From Hyphomicrobiales bacterium (GTDB lineage: Bacteria > Pseudomonadota > Alphaproteobacteria > Rhizobiales > Rhizobiaceae), in the NCBI GenBank assembly GCA_900466005.1, contig UEGQ01000021.1, forward strand, positions 79,884 through 143,883: DNA of 64,000 nt, written 5' to 3'. The position numbers and the translations under genes were made by a program. The notes beneath the pieces are model-generated. The model saw only the letters and a program-made list of their open reading frames with translations, made no database searches and had not been told where the DNA came from. This document shows positions 17,677 through 28,358 of this stretch, piece after piece; position 1 is the stretch's first letter; the number at the start of each line of letters is the position of its first letter.

Positions 17677-18777
17677 GTGACCACACCGCTTGCCACCAAG
17701 ATCAAGGCGCTCATCCGTGCGAACGGCCCGATCAGCGTCACCGACTATTTCGCGCTCTGCCTCGCCGATCCGGAACACGGCTACTACAAGACCCGCAATC
17801 CCTTCGGCAGCGACGGCGATTTCGTGACCGCACCCGAGGTCAGCCAGCTCTTCGGCGAGATGCTCGGCGTCTTCATGGTGATCGCCTGGCGTCGCCACGG
17901 CGAGCCGCAGCCGGTGCGCTTCGTCGAGGTCGGCCCCGGCCGCGGCACGATGATGTCGGACATGCTTCGGGTAATCGCGCGCATCGCACCCGCGCTCTAC
18001 GACGCGGCGACCGTCCATCTGGTCGAAACGAGCGAGCGGCTCCGCGACGTACAGAGGAAGACGCTCGCCGGCTACGAGGGCAAGATCACCTGGCACGAGA
18101 GCTTCGACGAAGTACCCGCGGGTTTTGTCCTCGTCGCGGCAAACGAACTCTTCGACGCGATCCCGATCCGCCAGTTCGTGAAGACCCCCACCGGCTTTCG
18201 CGAGCGCATGGTCGGCCTCGACGCCGACGACGAGCTGACCTTTGCCGTCGGTGTCTCGGGCATAGACCCCGCTCTGTTGCCGACGGCCGGCAACCTGCCG
18301 CCGGACGGCACCATTTTCGAGATCGCCCCCGCCCGTCAGGCGGTGCTGGAAACGATGTGCGGCAGACTGCGCGCCTCCGGAGGCACGGCGCTCATCATCG
18401 ACTACGGCCATATGGCCACGGCCTACGGCGACACCCTGCAGGCGGTCCTCGCGCATGAATTCGATCCGCCGCTCGCGCATCCGGGCCTCGCCGATCTGAC
18501 GAGCCATGTCGACTTCGAGCAGCTTGCGATGACCGCCGGCGCCGCGGGCGTGCACGTCAACGGCTGCATGCACCAGGGCGATTTCCTCGTCGGCCTCGGG
18601 ATCGAGGAACGCGCGTCCGCGCTCGGCCGCGGCAAGGACGTGAGTATCCAGACGGAGATCGTGCAGGCGGTCGAGCGGCTGGCCGGCGCCGGTGAAGGGC
18701 GGATGGGTGAACTCTTCAAGGTTCTCGCGCTTTCGAGCCCCGCCGTGCTGCTTCCCCCCTTCAAGCCTGCGGATTGA
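17677..18777 (+). CDS. midA: MidA/NDUFAF7-type SAM-dependent methyltransferase
   Basis: 366 residues. MidA family (COG1565): NGPISVTDYFALCLADPEHGYYKTRNPFGSDGDFVTAPEVSQLFGEMLG is the diagnostic N-terminus, EVGPGRGTMMSDMLR is the SAM-binding loop, and AANELFDAIPIRQF follows. The eukaryotic member methylates an arginine of complex I subunit NDUFS2; the bacterial substrate is unproven. GTG at 17677 has GAGAGG 8-13 bp upstream; a TTG overlapping the lgt stop is the alternative. Confidence 0.92.
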   Translation: MTTPLATKIKALIRANGPISVTDYFALCLADPEHGYYKTRNPFGSDGDFVTAPEVSQLFGEMLGVFMVIAWRRHGEPQPVRFVEVGPGRGTMMSDMLRVIARIAPALYDAATVHLVETSERLRDVQRKTLAGYEGKITWHESFDEVPAGFVLVAANELFDAIPIRQFVKTPTGFRERMVGLDADDELTFAVGVSGIDPALLPTAGNLPPDGTIFEIAPARQAVLETMCGRLRASGGTALIIDYGHMATAYGDTLQAVLAHEFDPPLAHPGLADLTSHVDFEQLAMTAGAAGVHVNGCMHQGDFLVGLGIEERASALGRGKDVSIQTEIVQAVERLAGAGEGRMGELFKVLALSSPAVLLPPFKPAD

Positions 18778-18900
18778 CAGAGGCGGCGGGCTTGGGTCAC
18801 CATCCCGCCAAATCCGGCAGGGGCAGAAGGCGCCGTCTCTTTCACAAGACCCGGCAGGTGGACGAAAATCAATCTCACCAAACGCGGACACCGGAAAGCC

Positions 18901-19695
18901 ATGCAGAATCAACCGTCGCCAGAGCCGATCGAAAGCACGCTCCTCTCGAGGAACGGAAGGGATCGCTTTCGCCACGGCTTCTTCACCCGCCGCGGCGGCG
19001 TGTCGGAAGGCATCTATGAAGGCCTGAACGTCGGGCTCGGCTCCAACGACGCGCCCGAGCGCGTACACGAAAACCGCAGCCGCGTCAGCCGCTGGTTCGG
19101 ATTGCCTGCAGAACGGCTCGCGACCGTCCATCAGGTCCATTCACCGGACGTGATGGTGGTCGACGCCCGCTACGACGGTTCGCGCCCGCAGGCCGATGCC
19201 ATGGTGACTTCGGTGCCGGGCGTCATTCTCGGCGTCCTTACCGCCGATTGCGGGCCGATCCTCTTCGCCGACCCGGAGAACGGCGTCATCGGCGCGGCCC
19301 ATGCCGGCTGGAAGGGCGCCCTCACCGGCGTTCTGGAAAACACGATCGCCGCCATGGAACAGCTCGGCGCCGCCCGCGACAGCATCGTCGCCTGCCTCGG
19401 CCCCTCGATCAGCGCGCAGAATTACGAGGTCGGCCCCGAGTTCATCGCCCGCTTCCTCGAACAGGATCCGTCCTACGAGGCCTTCTTCTCTCCTTCCGCC
19501 AAGGAAGGGCATGCAATGTTCGACCTGCAGGGCCTGACGCTGAAAAGGCTCACGGATGCCGGCCTCAGGGCCGAAAGCCTCGGCCTCTGTACCTATGCCG
19601 ACCCCGGTTCCTTCTTTTCCTATCGCCGGACCACGCATGCGGGGGAACCGGACTACGGCCGCCAGATTTCCGCAATCGCAATCACGGAGGACTGA
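18901..19695 (+). CDS. pgeF: PgeF/YfiH polyphenol oxidase (laccase-domain) family protein
   Basis: 264 residues. The laccase-domain family signature is complete: FFTRRGGVSEGIYEGLNVGLGSNDAPE, metal ligands in VHQVHS (77-81), TADCGP (about 114-119) and HAGWKG (about 134-139). Family members act as peptidoglycan editing factors or purine nucleoside phosphorylase/deaminase enzymes with Zn; which applies here is not decided by sequence. The ATG at 18901 follows a 123-bp gap after midA. The M24 peptidase gene begins one base after its stop. Confidence 0.93.
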   Translation: MQNQPSPEPIESTLLSRNGRDRFRHGFFTRRGGVSEGIYEGLNVGLGSNDAPERVHENRSRVSRWFGLPAERLATVHQVHSPDVMVVDARYDGSRPQADAMVTSVPGVILGVLTADCGPILFADPENGVIGAAHAGWKGALTGVLENTIAAMEQLGAARDSIVACLGPSISAQNYEVGPEFIARFLEQDPSYEAFFSPSAKEGHAMFDLQGLTLKRLTDAGLRAESLGLCTYADPGSFFSYRRTTHAGEPDYGRQISAIAITED

Positions 19696-19696
19696 C

Positions 19697-20848
19697 ATGG
19701 CGCTGCACTTCGACGCGAGCGAATACGCTGCCCGGCTCGACCGCCTGACGGCGCGCATGGCCGAAGAGAAGATCGACGCACTGCTGCTCTTCGCCCAGGA
19801 AAGCATGTACTGGCTGACGGGCTACGACACCTTCGGCTACTGCTTCTTCCAGACGCTGGTGGTGAAGGCAGACGGCTCGCTGACGCTGCTCACCCGCTCT
19901 GCCGACCTGCGCCAGGCGCGCCACACCTCGACGATCGAGAACATCGTCGTCTGGGTGGACCGCGTGAATGCCGATCCGACCATGGACCTGCGCAACCTGC
20001 TGAGCGACATGGACCTGCTCGGATGCCGCATCGGCGTCGAATACGACACCCACGGCATGACGGGACGTGTCGCACGGCTTCTCGACAACCAGCTCACGAC
20101 CTTCGGGCAGATCGTCGATGCCTCCTACCTCGTGAGCAATCTCCGGCTGGTGAAAAGCGCCGCCGAAATCGGCCATATCGAGCGCGCGGCAGCCCTGGCC
20201 GACGACGCACTCGACGCCGCCCTGCCGCTCATCAAGGCAGGTGGAAACGAGGCGGACATCCTCGCGGCGATGCAGGGGACGATCCTGGCGGGCGGCGGCG
20301 ATTATCCGGCGAACGAGTTCATCATCGGTTCCGGGGCGGACGCCCTTCTCTGCCGCTACAAGTCCGGTCGCCGGACGCTTTCCGAGAAGGACCAGCTGAC
20401 TCTCGAATGGGCGGGCGTCGACGCCCATTACCATGCGGCGATGATGCGGACGATCCTCATCGGCGAGGCGACCACGCGCCACCGCGAACTCTACGCGGCC
20501 TGCGAGGCGACGATCCGCGAGATCGAGGCGGTGCTGCGCCCGGGAAATACCTTCGGCGACGTCTTCGACACACACGCCCGCATCATGGACGAGCGGGGCC
20601 TCACCCGGCACAGGCTGAACGCCTGCGGCTATTCGCTCGGCGCACGCTTCTCGCCGTCGTGGATGGAGCACCAGATGTTCCATGCCGGCAATCCGCAGGA
20701 GATCCTCCCCGACATGTCGCTTTTCGTGCACATGATCGTCATGGACTCCGAAAGGGAAACGGCGATGACCCTCGGCCACACCTATCTGACGACGGAGGAG
20801 GCGCCGCGTGCGCTCTCGCGGCATCCGCTCGGGCTTCTCGTCCGCTGA
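19697..20848 (+). CDS. M24 family (aminopeptidase P-fold) hydrolase, DoeA-like, canonical metal ligands not seen
   Basis: 383 residues: a creatinase-like N-terminal domain (LTGYDTFGYCFFQTLVVKADGS) and a pita-bread C-terminal domain. The usual two-metal signature D-D-H-E-E is not recognisable; its first part reads LEWAGVDAHYHAAMMRT, the HGIG...HE region reads SLGARFSPSWMEHQM and the EP region reads LFVHMIVMD. This pattern resembles ectoine hydrolase DoeA and its relatives, which have the same kind of replacements (from family knowledge). No ectoine genes are adjacent, so the substrate is open. GGAGG precedes the ATG at 19697. Last gene of the lgt operon. Confidence 0.82.
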   Translation: MALHFDASEYAARLDRLTARMAEEKIDALLLFAQESMYWLTGYDTFGYCFFQTLVVKADGSLTLLTRSADLRQARHTSTIENIVVWVDRVNADPTMDLRNLLSDMDLLGCRIGVEYDTHGMTGRVARLLDNQLTTFGQIVDASYLVSNLRLVKSAAEIGHIERAAALADDALDAALPLIKAGGNEADILAAMQGTILAGGGDYPANEFIIGSGADALLCRYKSGRRTLSEKDQLTLEWAGVDAHYHAAMMRTILIGEATTRHRELYAACEATIREIEAVLRPGNTFGDVFDTHARIMDERGLTRHRLNACGYSLGARFSPSWMEHQMFHAGNPQEILPDMSLFVHMIVMDSERETAMTLGHTYLTTEEAPRALSRHPLGLLVR

Positions 20849-20946
20849 CGCAGCCTCGTGAAATTTCGGGGAATTGACAGCCCCCCTCCCGGACCCGATA
20901 ACAATGCGGACGAAGGCTTGACCGAACAGGAAGGGCAAATGACTGG

Positions 20947-21675
20947 ATGAAGTGGACCGCTGCAGCATCGACCGTGCTCGTCCTGGCGTTCGCCCTCTCC
21001 GGCTGCAACACCACCGATGCCCTGACACCGCAAGCCGATGTCGGGGGCGGCGCGCAGGTGGCGAGTTCCCCTGTCACGCAGTCAGACACAGACCAGATGG
21101 CCGGCACTTCCGCGGGGCAGCAATCGCTCGCCGGCCAGGGCTACTCGACACCACCGCAGAACACGCTGGAAGCCCAGGCCCAGGCGCTCGCCGCGGGCAG
21201 TCAGCCGATGCAGCCTCCCCCGCCGGTCGGAGGCGTGACGACCCAGCAGCAACCGGCCGCTCAAGCGTCTTCGCCGGCGCCGACACAGACAGCGGCCCTC
21301 GCCCCCGCAAAGGGCACCATCCGCTTCCTGCCGATCATCGGTGCGCCGATCCAGGCGGTGACGCCGCTCTCGCGCCAGCTCGGGGCCGAGGCCCGTGCGC
21401 ACGGACTGGCGATCAAGGGCTCGAACGACCCGGCGGCCGACCACATCCTCAAGGGCTATTTCTCGGCCTTTTCCGAAGGCGGCAAAGTCACGATCATCTA
21501 CGTCTGGGATATTCTCAACCAGAGCGGAAGCCGCCTGCACCGTATCCAGGGCCAGGAGGTCGTTCCTTCCTCGGCGACCGAGGCCTGGGCCGGCGTGCCC
21601 GCCTCCCTCATGCAGCAGATAGCGACCAAGACCATCAACGAATACACGAGCTGGCTGGCCGGACACGGCGGATGA
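20947..21675 (+). CDS. Hypothetical lipoprotein
   Basis: 242 residues. Type II signal peptide with lipobox LSGC (Cys19), so it should be an Lgt substrate. A Gln/Pro/Ala-rich low-complexity linker (about 25-115) precedes a conserved globular C-terminus (IRFLPIIGAPIQAVTPLSRQLGAEARAHGLAI...DHILKGYFSAFSEGGKVTIIYVWDILNQSGSRLHRIQGQE) found in other rhizobial lipoproteins. Function unknown. A three-codon ORF ATG ACT GGA TGA (20939-20950) overlaps the start and might modulate initiation. Confidence 0.8.
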   Translation: MKWTAAASTVLVLAFALSGCNTTDALTPQADVGGGAQVASSPVTQSDTDQMAGTSAGQQSLAGQGYSTPPQNTLEAQAQALAAGSQPMQPPPPVGGVTTQQQPAAQASSPAPTQTAALAPAKGTIRFLPIIGAPIQAVTPLSRQLGAEARAHGLAIKGSNDPAADHILKGYFSAFSEGGKVTIIYVWDILNQSGSRLHRIQGQEVVPSSATEAWAGVPASLMQQIATKTINEYTSWLAGHGG

Positions 21676-21787
21676 CCACTGGTCACAAACTTTTCACGAA
21701 TTTCGTGGTCGCGACCGCAAGGCCTCTTGCATTCAGGTTCAAGGACGCTAAAAAGCGCCCATCCAGCATGACAACAGGCGGGCCAAA

Positions 21788-22720
21788 ATGAAGGTTTTCG
21801 CGGGGAATTCGAACCGGCAGTTGGCCGAGGCGATCTGCAATTATCTCAATGTTCCTCTTGGAAAAGCCACCGTTCGACGGTTCGCGGACCAGGAAATTTT
21901 CGTAGAGATCCAGGAAAACGTGCGCGGCGAGGACGTTTTCGTCGTCCAGTCCACCTCCTTCCCGGCCAACGACCACCTGATGGAACTGTTGATCATGATC
22001 GACGCGTTCCGCCGCTCGTCCGCACGCCGCATCACCGCCGTGCTTCCCTATTTCGGCTACGCCCGCCAGGACCGCAAGCCGGGCCCGCGCACCCCGATCT
22101 CCGCGAAGCTGGTCGCCAACCTCATCACCGAGGCCGGCGCCGACCGCGTGCTGACCCTCGACCTGCATGCCGGCCAGATCCAGGGCTTCTTCGATATCCC
22201 GACCGACAATCTCTACGCCGTGCCGCTTCTCGCCCGCGACGTGAAGGAACGCTACGACACCAAGAACGTCATGGTCGTTTCGCCGGACGTCGGCGGCGTG
22301 GTTCGCGCCCGTTCGCTCGCCAAGCGCCTCGACTGTCTTCTCGCAATCGTCGACAAGCGCCGCGACCGTCCGGGTGAATCCGAGGTCATGAACGTCATCG
22401 GCGACGTGACCGGCAAGGACTGCATCCTGATCGACGACATCGTCGACTCGGGCGGCACGCTCTGCAACGCCGCAGAAGCACTGCTGAAGAACGGCGCGAC
22501 CAGCGTAACGGCCTATATCACCCACGGCGTGCTCTCGGGCGGTGCCGTGACCCGCGTCGCCTCGTCCAAGCTGCGCGAACTGGTGATCACCGACTCCATC
22601 CAGCCGACGACCGCCGTCCAGTCCGCCCACAACATCCGCGTGCTGACGACCGCCAACCTGCTCGGTGAAGCGATCAACCGCACCAGCGCGGAAGCCTCGG
22701 TTTCGAGCCTCTTCGACTGA
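21788..22720 (+). CDS. prs: Ribose-phosphate pyrophosphokinase (PRPP synthetase)
   Basis: 310 residues, full length. Makes PRPP from ribose-5-phosphate and ATP for nucleotide, His and Trp synthesis. Class I features: ATP region ARQDRK (about 93-98), catalytic flexible-loop KRRDRP, Mg/ribose site [12 protein letters not shown], and the PRPP-binding loop [12 protein letters not shown] (about 215-226). In the 112-bp gap upstream there is a 13-bp palindrome CACGAATTTCGTG (21695-21707) and an adjoining GGTCGCGACC, possible regulatory elements of unknown meaning. Confidence 0.97.
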   Translation: MKVFAGNSNRQLAEAICNYLNVPLGKATVRRFADQEIFVEIQENVRGEDVFVVQSTSFPANDHLMELLIMIDAFRRSSARRITAVLPYFGYARQDRKPGPRTPISAKLVANLITEAGADRVLTLDLHAGQIQGFFDIPTDNLYAVPLLARDVKERYDTKNVMVVSPDVGGVVRARSLAKRLDCLLAIVDKRRDRPGESEVMNVIGDVTGKDCILIDDIVDSGGTLCNAAEALLKNGATSVTAYITHGVLSGGAVTRVASSKLRELVITDSIQPTTAVQSAHNIRVLTTANLLGEAINRTSAEASVSSLFD

Positions 22721-22858
22721 GGCTCGCCCCCTGTCGTAAACAATGACGGATGACTGCATCGTCGCGGCATCCGAACATTCGACAGTGTTTACTTAATATT
22801 GCCGTAAGCAATTTCCGCGACACTTCCGCGCAATTTAGTTGCGGGAGGAGAATATTTG

Positions 22859-25138
22859 ATGTCGCGCACCGATATACGGACGGACCGAATCCGTCCTCTG
22901 TCGTCCGTCAAGGCGAAGTTCGCCGGCCTCGTCGTCGGAGCCACGCTGGTCTCCTGCATGGCGGTCGGCCTGCTGAGCTACCAGATCGGCAAGGCGGGCC
23001 TGATCGACGCCAGCAAGTTGCGGCTGGAGTCGGTGGCTGCCACCCAGTCGAAGGAAGTCACCGCCTATCTCGACCGCGTAGGCCAGTCGCTCGCCGAGAT
23101 CGCGCAGAACACCGCAGTCGGCGAAGCGACGGAGATGATGGTCAACATCATTCCCGTCGAGGCGCCGACGATCAAGAAGGTCTTCCAGCCGGACGGCTCG
23201 ACCGTCGAAGAGCGGATCGCCATCGACGGCAGCAAGCAGAAGCTGCTTTACGGCGTGCGCCACGCGGCCATTCACGGCACGCTGTCGAGCACCTGGAAGA
23301 ACACCAATGTCAGCGACATTCTGGTTGCCGACGTCAACGGCACGATCGTCTACACCGTGACCAAGGGTGGCGAGCTCCTGACGACGCTCGACGATCCGGC
23401 CAATGCCCGCCTCAAGGAACTTGCCGAGCGTGTGAAGGCCGGCGGTGACCGCGACGTCCATTTCTCGCCTTTCGGTGACTATCCTTACGAGGCCGGCGTG
23501 CCCTCGGCCTTCATCGCGCAGCCGCTCGCCATCTCCGTCTGGGGCGAGACGCAGCGCAAGGGCACCGTCTTCATCCGAGTCTCCGCCGACAAGCTGACGC
23601 AGATGATGAAGCCCGACGGACTCGGCGCCACCATCGACGACGCCTTCCTCCTCAGCGACGACGGCGGCCTGCGCGGCGGCACGATCACCGGCGGCAAGGA
23701 CGCGGTCGTCGCGCCCGAACTCGTGGAGGCGGCGAAATCCGGCGCCAGCGGCGCGACCTTCGCCGGCTCGGCGAACGGCACCTCGTTCTACGCCTATCGC
23801 CCCCTCGATCTCTTCGGGCAGAGACATCTCCTCGCGATCGGCCAGGAGGACGCCAAGGTTCTGGCATCGGCCAATGACCTTGCCAAAGGGGCCTTTCTCG
23901 CGACCGTCGCGGTGCTCGCCGTGATGGGCGTCATCGGGACGTTCGTCTCGTCGAGCCTCACCCGCCCGCTGACCGACCTCGCGAAGCTGATGAACCGGCT
24001 GAACCAGGGTGACAAGAACATCGAAATCCGCGCCGCCGGTCGCCCCGATGAAATCGGGGTCATGGCCAGGGCGCTCGAATCCTTCCGGACCAGCGCACTG
24101 GAAAAGGACCGGATGGAAACGGAAGCAGTCGAACGCGGCGAGCAGATCGAGGAGGAGCGCCGCCAGCGGGAAGCAGAGAAGGCCCGCAGCGCACAGGAAC
24201 TCGAATATGCCGTGTCCGCGCTCGCCGGCGGACTGCAGAACCTTGCCGACGGCAAGCTGAACGTCCGGATCGACGCGCCCTTCGTGCCCTCGCTGGACCA
24301 CCTGCGCCTCGACTTCAACCAGTCGCTCGAACATCTCGAACAGACGATCCGCACGATCAGCGAAAGCGCCGACGTCATCCGCAGCGGCTCGGCCGACCTC
24401 AAGGCCGCGTCGGAGGACCTCGCACATCGCACCGAACGGCAGGCGGCGTCGCTCGAGGAGGCCGCGGCCGCCCTCGGCGACATGACGGGCTCCGTGAACG
24501 ATGCACTGAAGCGCTGCGAAACCGCGGTCCAGGTCGCAGCCGAAAGCCTCGCCGGTGCGAAGACCTCGTCCTCGGTCGTGGGAGAGGCGATCACCGCGAT
24601 GGAGCGCATTGAAAGCTCCTCGTCGAAGATCCGCCAGATCATCGACGTCATCGACCAGATCGCCTTCCAGACGAACCTGCTTGCGCTCAATGCAGGCGTC
24701 GAGGCGGCCCGGGCCGGTGACGCCGGCAAGGGCTTTGCCGTCGTCGCGCAGGAAGTCCGCGAACTGGCGCAGAGGTCGTCCGGTGCCGCACGCGACATCA
24801 GCCAGCTCATCAACACCTCAACGTCTGATGTCGAGGGCGGCGTCGCACTGGTGTTGAAGACCGGCGAAAGCCTGCATCAGATCGAGACCAATATCGCCGC
24901 GATCAACGACCAGATCGGCGCGATCGCATCCGCCTCGCGCGAGCAGTCGATGCGGCTTTCCGAGATCAATGCCTCCGTCAACGCGCTCGACCAGGTGACC
25001 CAGCAGAATGCCGCCATGGTCGAGGAAACGACGGCAAGCGCCTTCGCGCTGGCGCACGAAGCGGACGGCCTCACCGGCCAGGTGAACCGCTTCGCCATCG
25101 ACCGCGGCGCAGCAGCCGCGAGACGTCAAGCGGCCTGA
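22859..25138 (+). CDS. Methyl-accepting chemotaxis protein
   Basis: 759 residues. TM1 about 21-42, a large periplasmic ligand domain of dCache-like length (about 43-330), TM2 about 340-362, HAMP (starting SSSLTRPLTDLAKLM), a second HAMP-like segment (AVSALAGGLQNLADGKLNVRI), and the signalling domain with the hairpin tip EEVxELAQRSS-type sequence (IIDVIDQIAFQTNLLALNAGVEAARAGDAGKGFAVVAQEVRELAQRSS). No CheR/CheB pentapeptide at the C-terminus. GGGAGGAG lies upstream of the ATG at 22859. Ligand unknown. Not adjacent to other chemotaxis genes. Confidence 0.94.
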   Translation: MSRTDIRTDRIRPLSSVKAKFAGLVVGATLVSCMAVGLLSYQIGKAGLIDASKLRLESVAATQSKEVTAYLDRVGQSLAEIAQNTAVGEATEMMVNIIPVEAPTIKKVFQPDGSTVEERIAIDGSKQKLLYGVRHAAIHGTLSSTWKNTNVSDILVADVNGTIVYTVTKGGELLTTLDDPANARLKELAERVKAGGDRDVHFSPFGDYPYEAGVPSAFIAQPLAISVWGETQRKGTVFIRVSADKLTQMMKPDGLGATIDDAFLLSDDGGLRGGTITGGKDAVVAPELVEAAKSGASGATFAGSANGTSFYAYRPLDLFGQRHLLAIGQEDAKVLASANDLAKGAFLATVAVLAVMGVIGTFVSSSLTRPLTDLAKLMNRLNQGDKNIEIRAAGRPDEIGVMARALESFRTSALEKDRMETEAVERGEQIEEERRQREAEKARSAQELEYAVSALAGGLQNLADGKLNVRIDAPFVPSLDHLRLDFNQSLEHLEQTIRTISESADVIRSGSADLKAASEDLAHRTERQAASLEEAAAALGDMTGSVNDALKRCETAVQVAAESLAGAKTSSSVVGEAITAMERIESSSSKIRQIIDVIDQIAFQTNLLALNAGVEAARAGDAGKGFAVVAQEVRELAQRSSGAARDISQLINTSTSDVEGGVALVLKTGESLHQIETNIAAINDQIGAIASASREQSMRLSEINASVNALDQVTQQNAAMVEETTASAFALAHEADGLTGQVNRFAIDRGAAAARRQAA

Positions 25139-25159
25139 GCCGGCAACAATGACGACAGA

Positions 25160-25190
25160 GCCCGCGGCGCTCCGGTGCCCGCGGGCCTTT
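25160..25190. terminator. Rho-independent terminator between chemoreceptor and DUF779 gene
   Basis: GCCCGCGG (25160-25167) pairs with CCGCGGGC (25179-25186), followed by CTTT. It lies 22 bp after the chemoreceptor stop and touches the stop of the convergent DUF779 gene. Confidence 0.7.
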
Positions 25191-25585
25191 CATTTCTCGG
25201 GACGGGACGAGGCAGGAATGCCGCACACGGCCTCACCGGATCCGAACAGCCGCGAGCGCGTGAGAAAGCGCCGCTCCCGACCGTTGTCGAGCGAGAACAT
25301 GCCTCCGCGCCCCGGCACCACATCGATGATGAGCTGGGTGTGTTTCCACGCCTCGTACTGGCTGCCGCTGATGTAGAACGGCACGCCGCCGATCTCGCCG
25401 AGCTTCACGTCGGTCTCCCCGACGCGGTATTCGCGCGCCGGATAGCACATCGGCGAAGAACCGTCGCAGCATCCGCCGGACTGGTGGAAGAGGATGTCCG
25501 GGTGATCGTTCCGGATCTCGGCGAGGAAATCGAGCGCGGCCTCGGTTGCGATCACGCGCGGTTCGCCGGCGGGATTTTCGGTCAT
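25190..25585 (-). CDS. DUF779 domain protein
   Basis: 131 residues. DUF779 signature: LFHQSGGCCDGSSPMCYPAREYRVGETDVKLGEIGGVPFYISGSQYEAWKHTQLIIDVVPGRGGMFSLDNGRERRFLTRSRLF. Cys-rich (GGCCDGSS...MC), suggesting metal binding. DUF779 genes typically follow aldehyde dehydrogenase genes, as here (162 bp downstream). Start MTENPAGE at 25585 is preferred since the upstream extension would enter the palindromic repeat. Confidence 0.88.
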   Translation of the reverse strand: MTENPAGEPRVIATEAALDFLAEIRNDHPDILFHQSGGCCDGSSPMCYPAREYRVGETDVKLGEIGGVPFYISGSQYEAWKHTQLIIDVVPGRGGMFSLDNGRERRFLTRSRLFGSGEAVCGIPASSRPEK

Positions 25586-25614
25586 GGTCGCTCCTTCCAA
25601 AGACGTTGCCGACG

Positions 25615-25745
25615 CGCGAAACCCTCCCCTTGCGGGGTGGGTCGGCACGCAAGTGCCGGGGTGAGGTGACCCTTTGTGGAGGTGCACAATCACCTCACCC
25701 GCAGCTCTGCTGCAACCTCCCCCATCGAGGCGGAGGTGGAGACCT
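25615..25745. repeat. RIME-like palindromic intergenic repeat
   Basis: A mosaic of inverted repeats: CCCCTTGCGGGG (25627-25638), CGGCACGCAAGTGCCG (25644-25659), a GAGGTG...CACCTC pair (25679-25697) and GCAGCTCTGCTGC (25700-25712), ending in AACCTCCCCCATCGAGGCGGAGGT. The order and motifs resemble the RIME mosaic elements of Rhizobium genomes. It lies between the DUF779 and aldehyde dehydrogenase genes and may form structure within their shared mRNA. Confidence 0.75.
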
Positions 25746-25747
25746 TC

Positions 25748-27262
<1,515 letters not shown>

Positions 27263-27373
27263 GAACTCATCCTCCCTGGATCGAGGTCCCTCCTCAGGAC
27301 CGATGGGAGAATGATTGCCGGCAACGTCCTTCGCGGATAGGGGGATGACAGGATACCGCAGCGCACACTGTTT

Positions 27374-27393
27374 CAGTTCTGCGACACTTGCGG
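27374..27393. promoter_or_regulatory. Candidate operator of the Fis-family regulator (copy 1, upstream of aldehyde dehydrogenase)
   Basis: CAGTTCTGCGACACTTGCGG matches copy 2 at 28462-28481 at 18 of 20 positions. Both sit in the half-dyad pattern TGT(C/T)-N10-GACA. It lies 112-131 bp upstream of the aldehyde dehydrogenase start, a distance fitting an activator. Confidence 0.6.
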
Positions 27394-27398
27394 CGGCG

Positions 27399-28358
27399 TC
27401 ACTGGAGGGCGAGGCGTTTCATCTTCCGGTGCAGGGTCGCACGGCTGATGCCGAGCACCTGGGCGGCCTGCGAGACGTTGCCGTTGGTACGTGACAACGC
27501 CCGGCGCAGCGCCGCACGTTCCGCCTCGTCGAGGTCGGCGACACCGTCTCCCCTGCTCTCGCAGAGCGCATCCGAAGCCGGCAATCCTTGAGCGATCCGC
27601 TGGTCGTCGAGCCTCAGCGCCAGACGCGCCGCCCTGGTGGCTCCGAGCACGAGGTCGTCGCCGTCGACGGCGAGAAGGGCGACCGAGCCGGCGCTCGCCG
27701 TCGGGACCATAACGATACGGGCGCGCGGAAAGGCGAGCCTGAAGAGCGTCGCCTCGACGCGGACGGCCGTGTCGCGCACCGCCTGCGAGAGGATCGCAAG
27801 CGTCATGTCGGTGACGTCGTTGCGGCAGGTCGATATGTCAAGTGCGGCGGCCACTCGTCCGAGATGGTCGCGGATCGGCGCGGTTACGCAGCTCAAGCCG
27901 GTGTTTGCGCTGAGGAAATGCTGGTCGCGGTGGATCATCACCGCCCGCTGGTCGGCAAGAGCCGTGCCGATGCCGTTGGTCCCGACGCTCGCCTCGCTCC
28001 AGACGGCCTGCGGCCAGAGCCCGAGCTCGCGAAAATCCGCGTCGTCGGACGGCGCACCGCGGCGATCAAGCACCACCCCGTCGCGATCAGAAAGAAGGAT
28101 GCAGCAACCGGAGCGGCCGACGGTCTGGTAAAGCCGATCAACCTCGTCGCTGCAGGCCGAGACGAGATGCCCCGCCCTTTCGCGTGCCGAGCGGAAGACC
28201 GCTTCTTCGACGCGTTCAGGCTTGCGATGCTCTTCCGGCTGGAGCTGGTGAAGGTCGAGGCAGCGGCGCCACGAGGCCGCGATCGGCGAACTGGCGGCGG
28301 CAGAACTCTGCGTCGCTGTCTGATAGACCAGGTCCGAGTGGTTGGGCTGCCGAGGCAT
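27399..28358 (-). CDS. GAF-Fis family transcriptional regulator lacking the AAA+ domain
   Basis: 319 residues. Resembles the AcoR group: N-terminal [14 protein letters not shown] region, a GAF-type domain ([17 protein letters not shown]...[24 protein letters not shown]...[18 protein letters not shown]), a second sensory segment, and a C-terminal Fis HTH ([32 protein letters not shown]). There is no Walker A, GAFTGA or other sigma54-contacting sequence, so it should not need sigma54. MPRQPNHSD at 28358 is chosen because GGGAGGAG precedes it. Probable activator of the aldehyde dehydrogenase gene. Confidence 0.88.
   Translation of the reverse strand: MPRQPNHSDLVYQTATQSSAAASSPIAASWRRCLDLHQLQPEEHRKPERVEEAVFRSARERAGHLVSACSDEVDRLYQTVGRSGCCILLSDRDGVVLDRRGAPSDDADFRELGLWPQAVWSEASVGTNGIGTALADQRAVMIHRDQHFLSANTGLSCVTAPIRDHLGRVAAALDISTCRNDVTDMTLAILSQAVRDTAVRVEATLFRLAFPRARIVMVPTASAGSVALLAVDGDDLVLGATRAARLALRLDDQRIAQGLPASDALCESRGDGVADLDEAERAALRRALSRTNGNVSQAAQVLGISRATLHRKMKRLALQ

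Noticed and set aside
25615..25745. CRISPR-like repeat cluster
   Set aside because: The inverted repeats differ from one another and are not evenly spaced; this is a RIME-like mosaic element. No CRISPR array was seen anywhere.
27263..27398. Sigma54 promoter for the aldehyde dehydrogenase
   Set aside because: No TGGCAC-N5-TTGC type sequence is present in the gap, and the adjacent Fis-family regulator lacks the AAA+ domain needed for sigma54.
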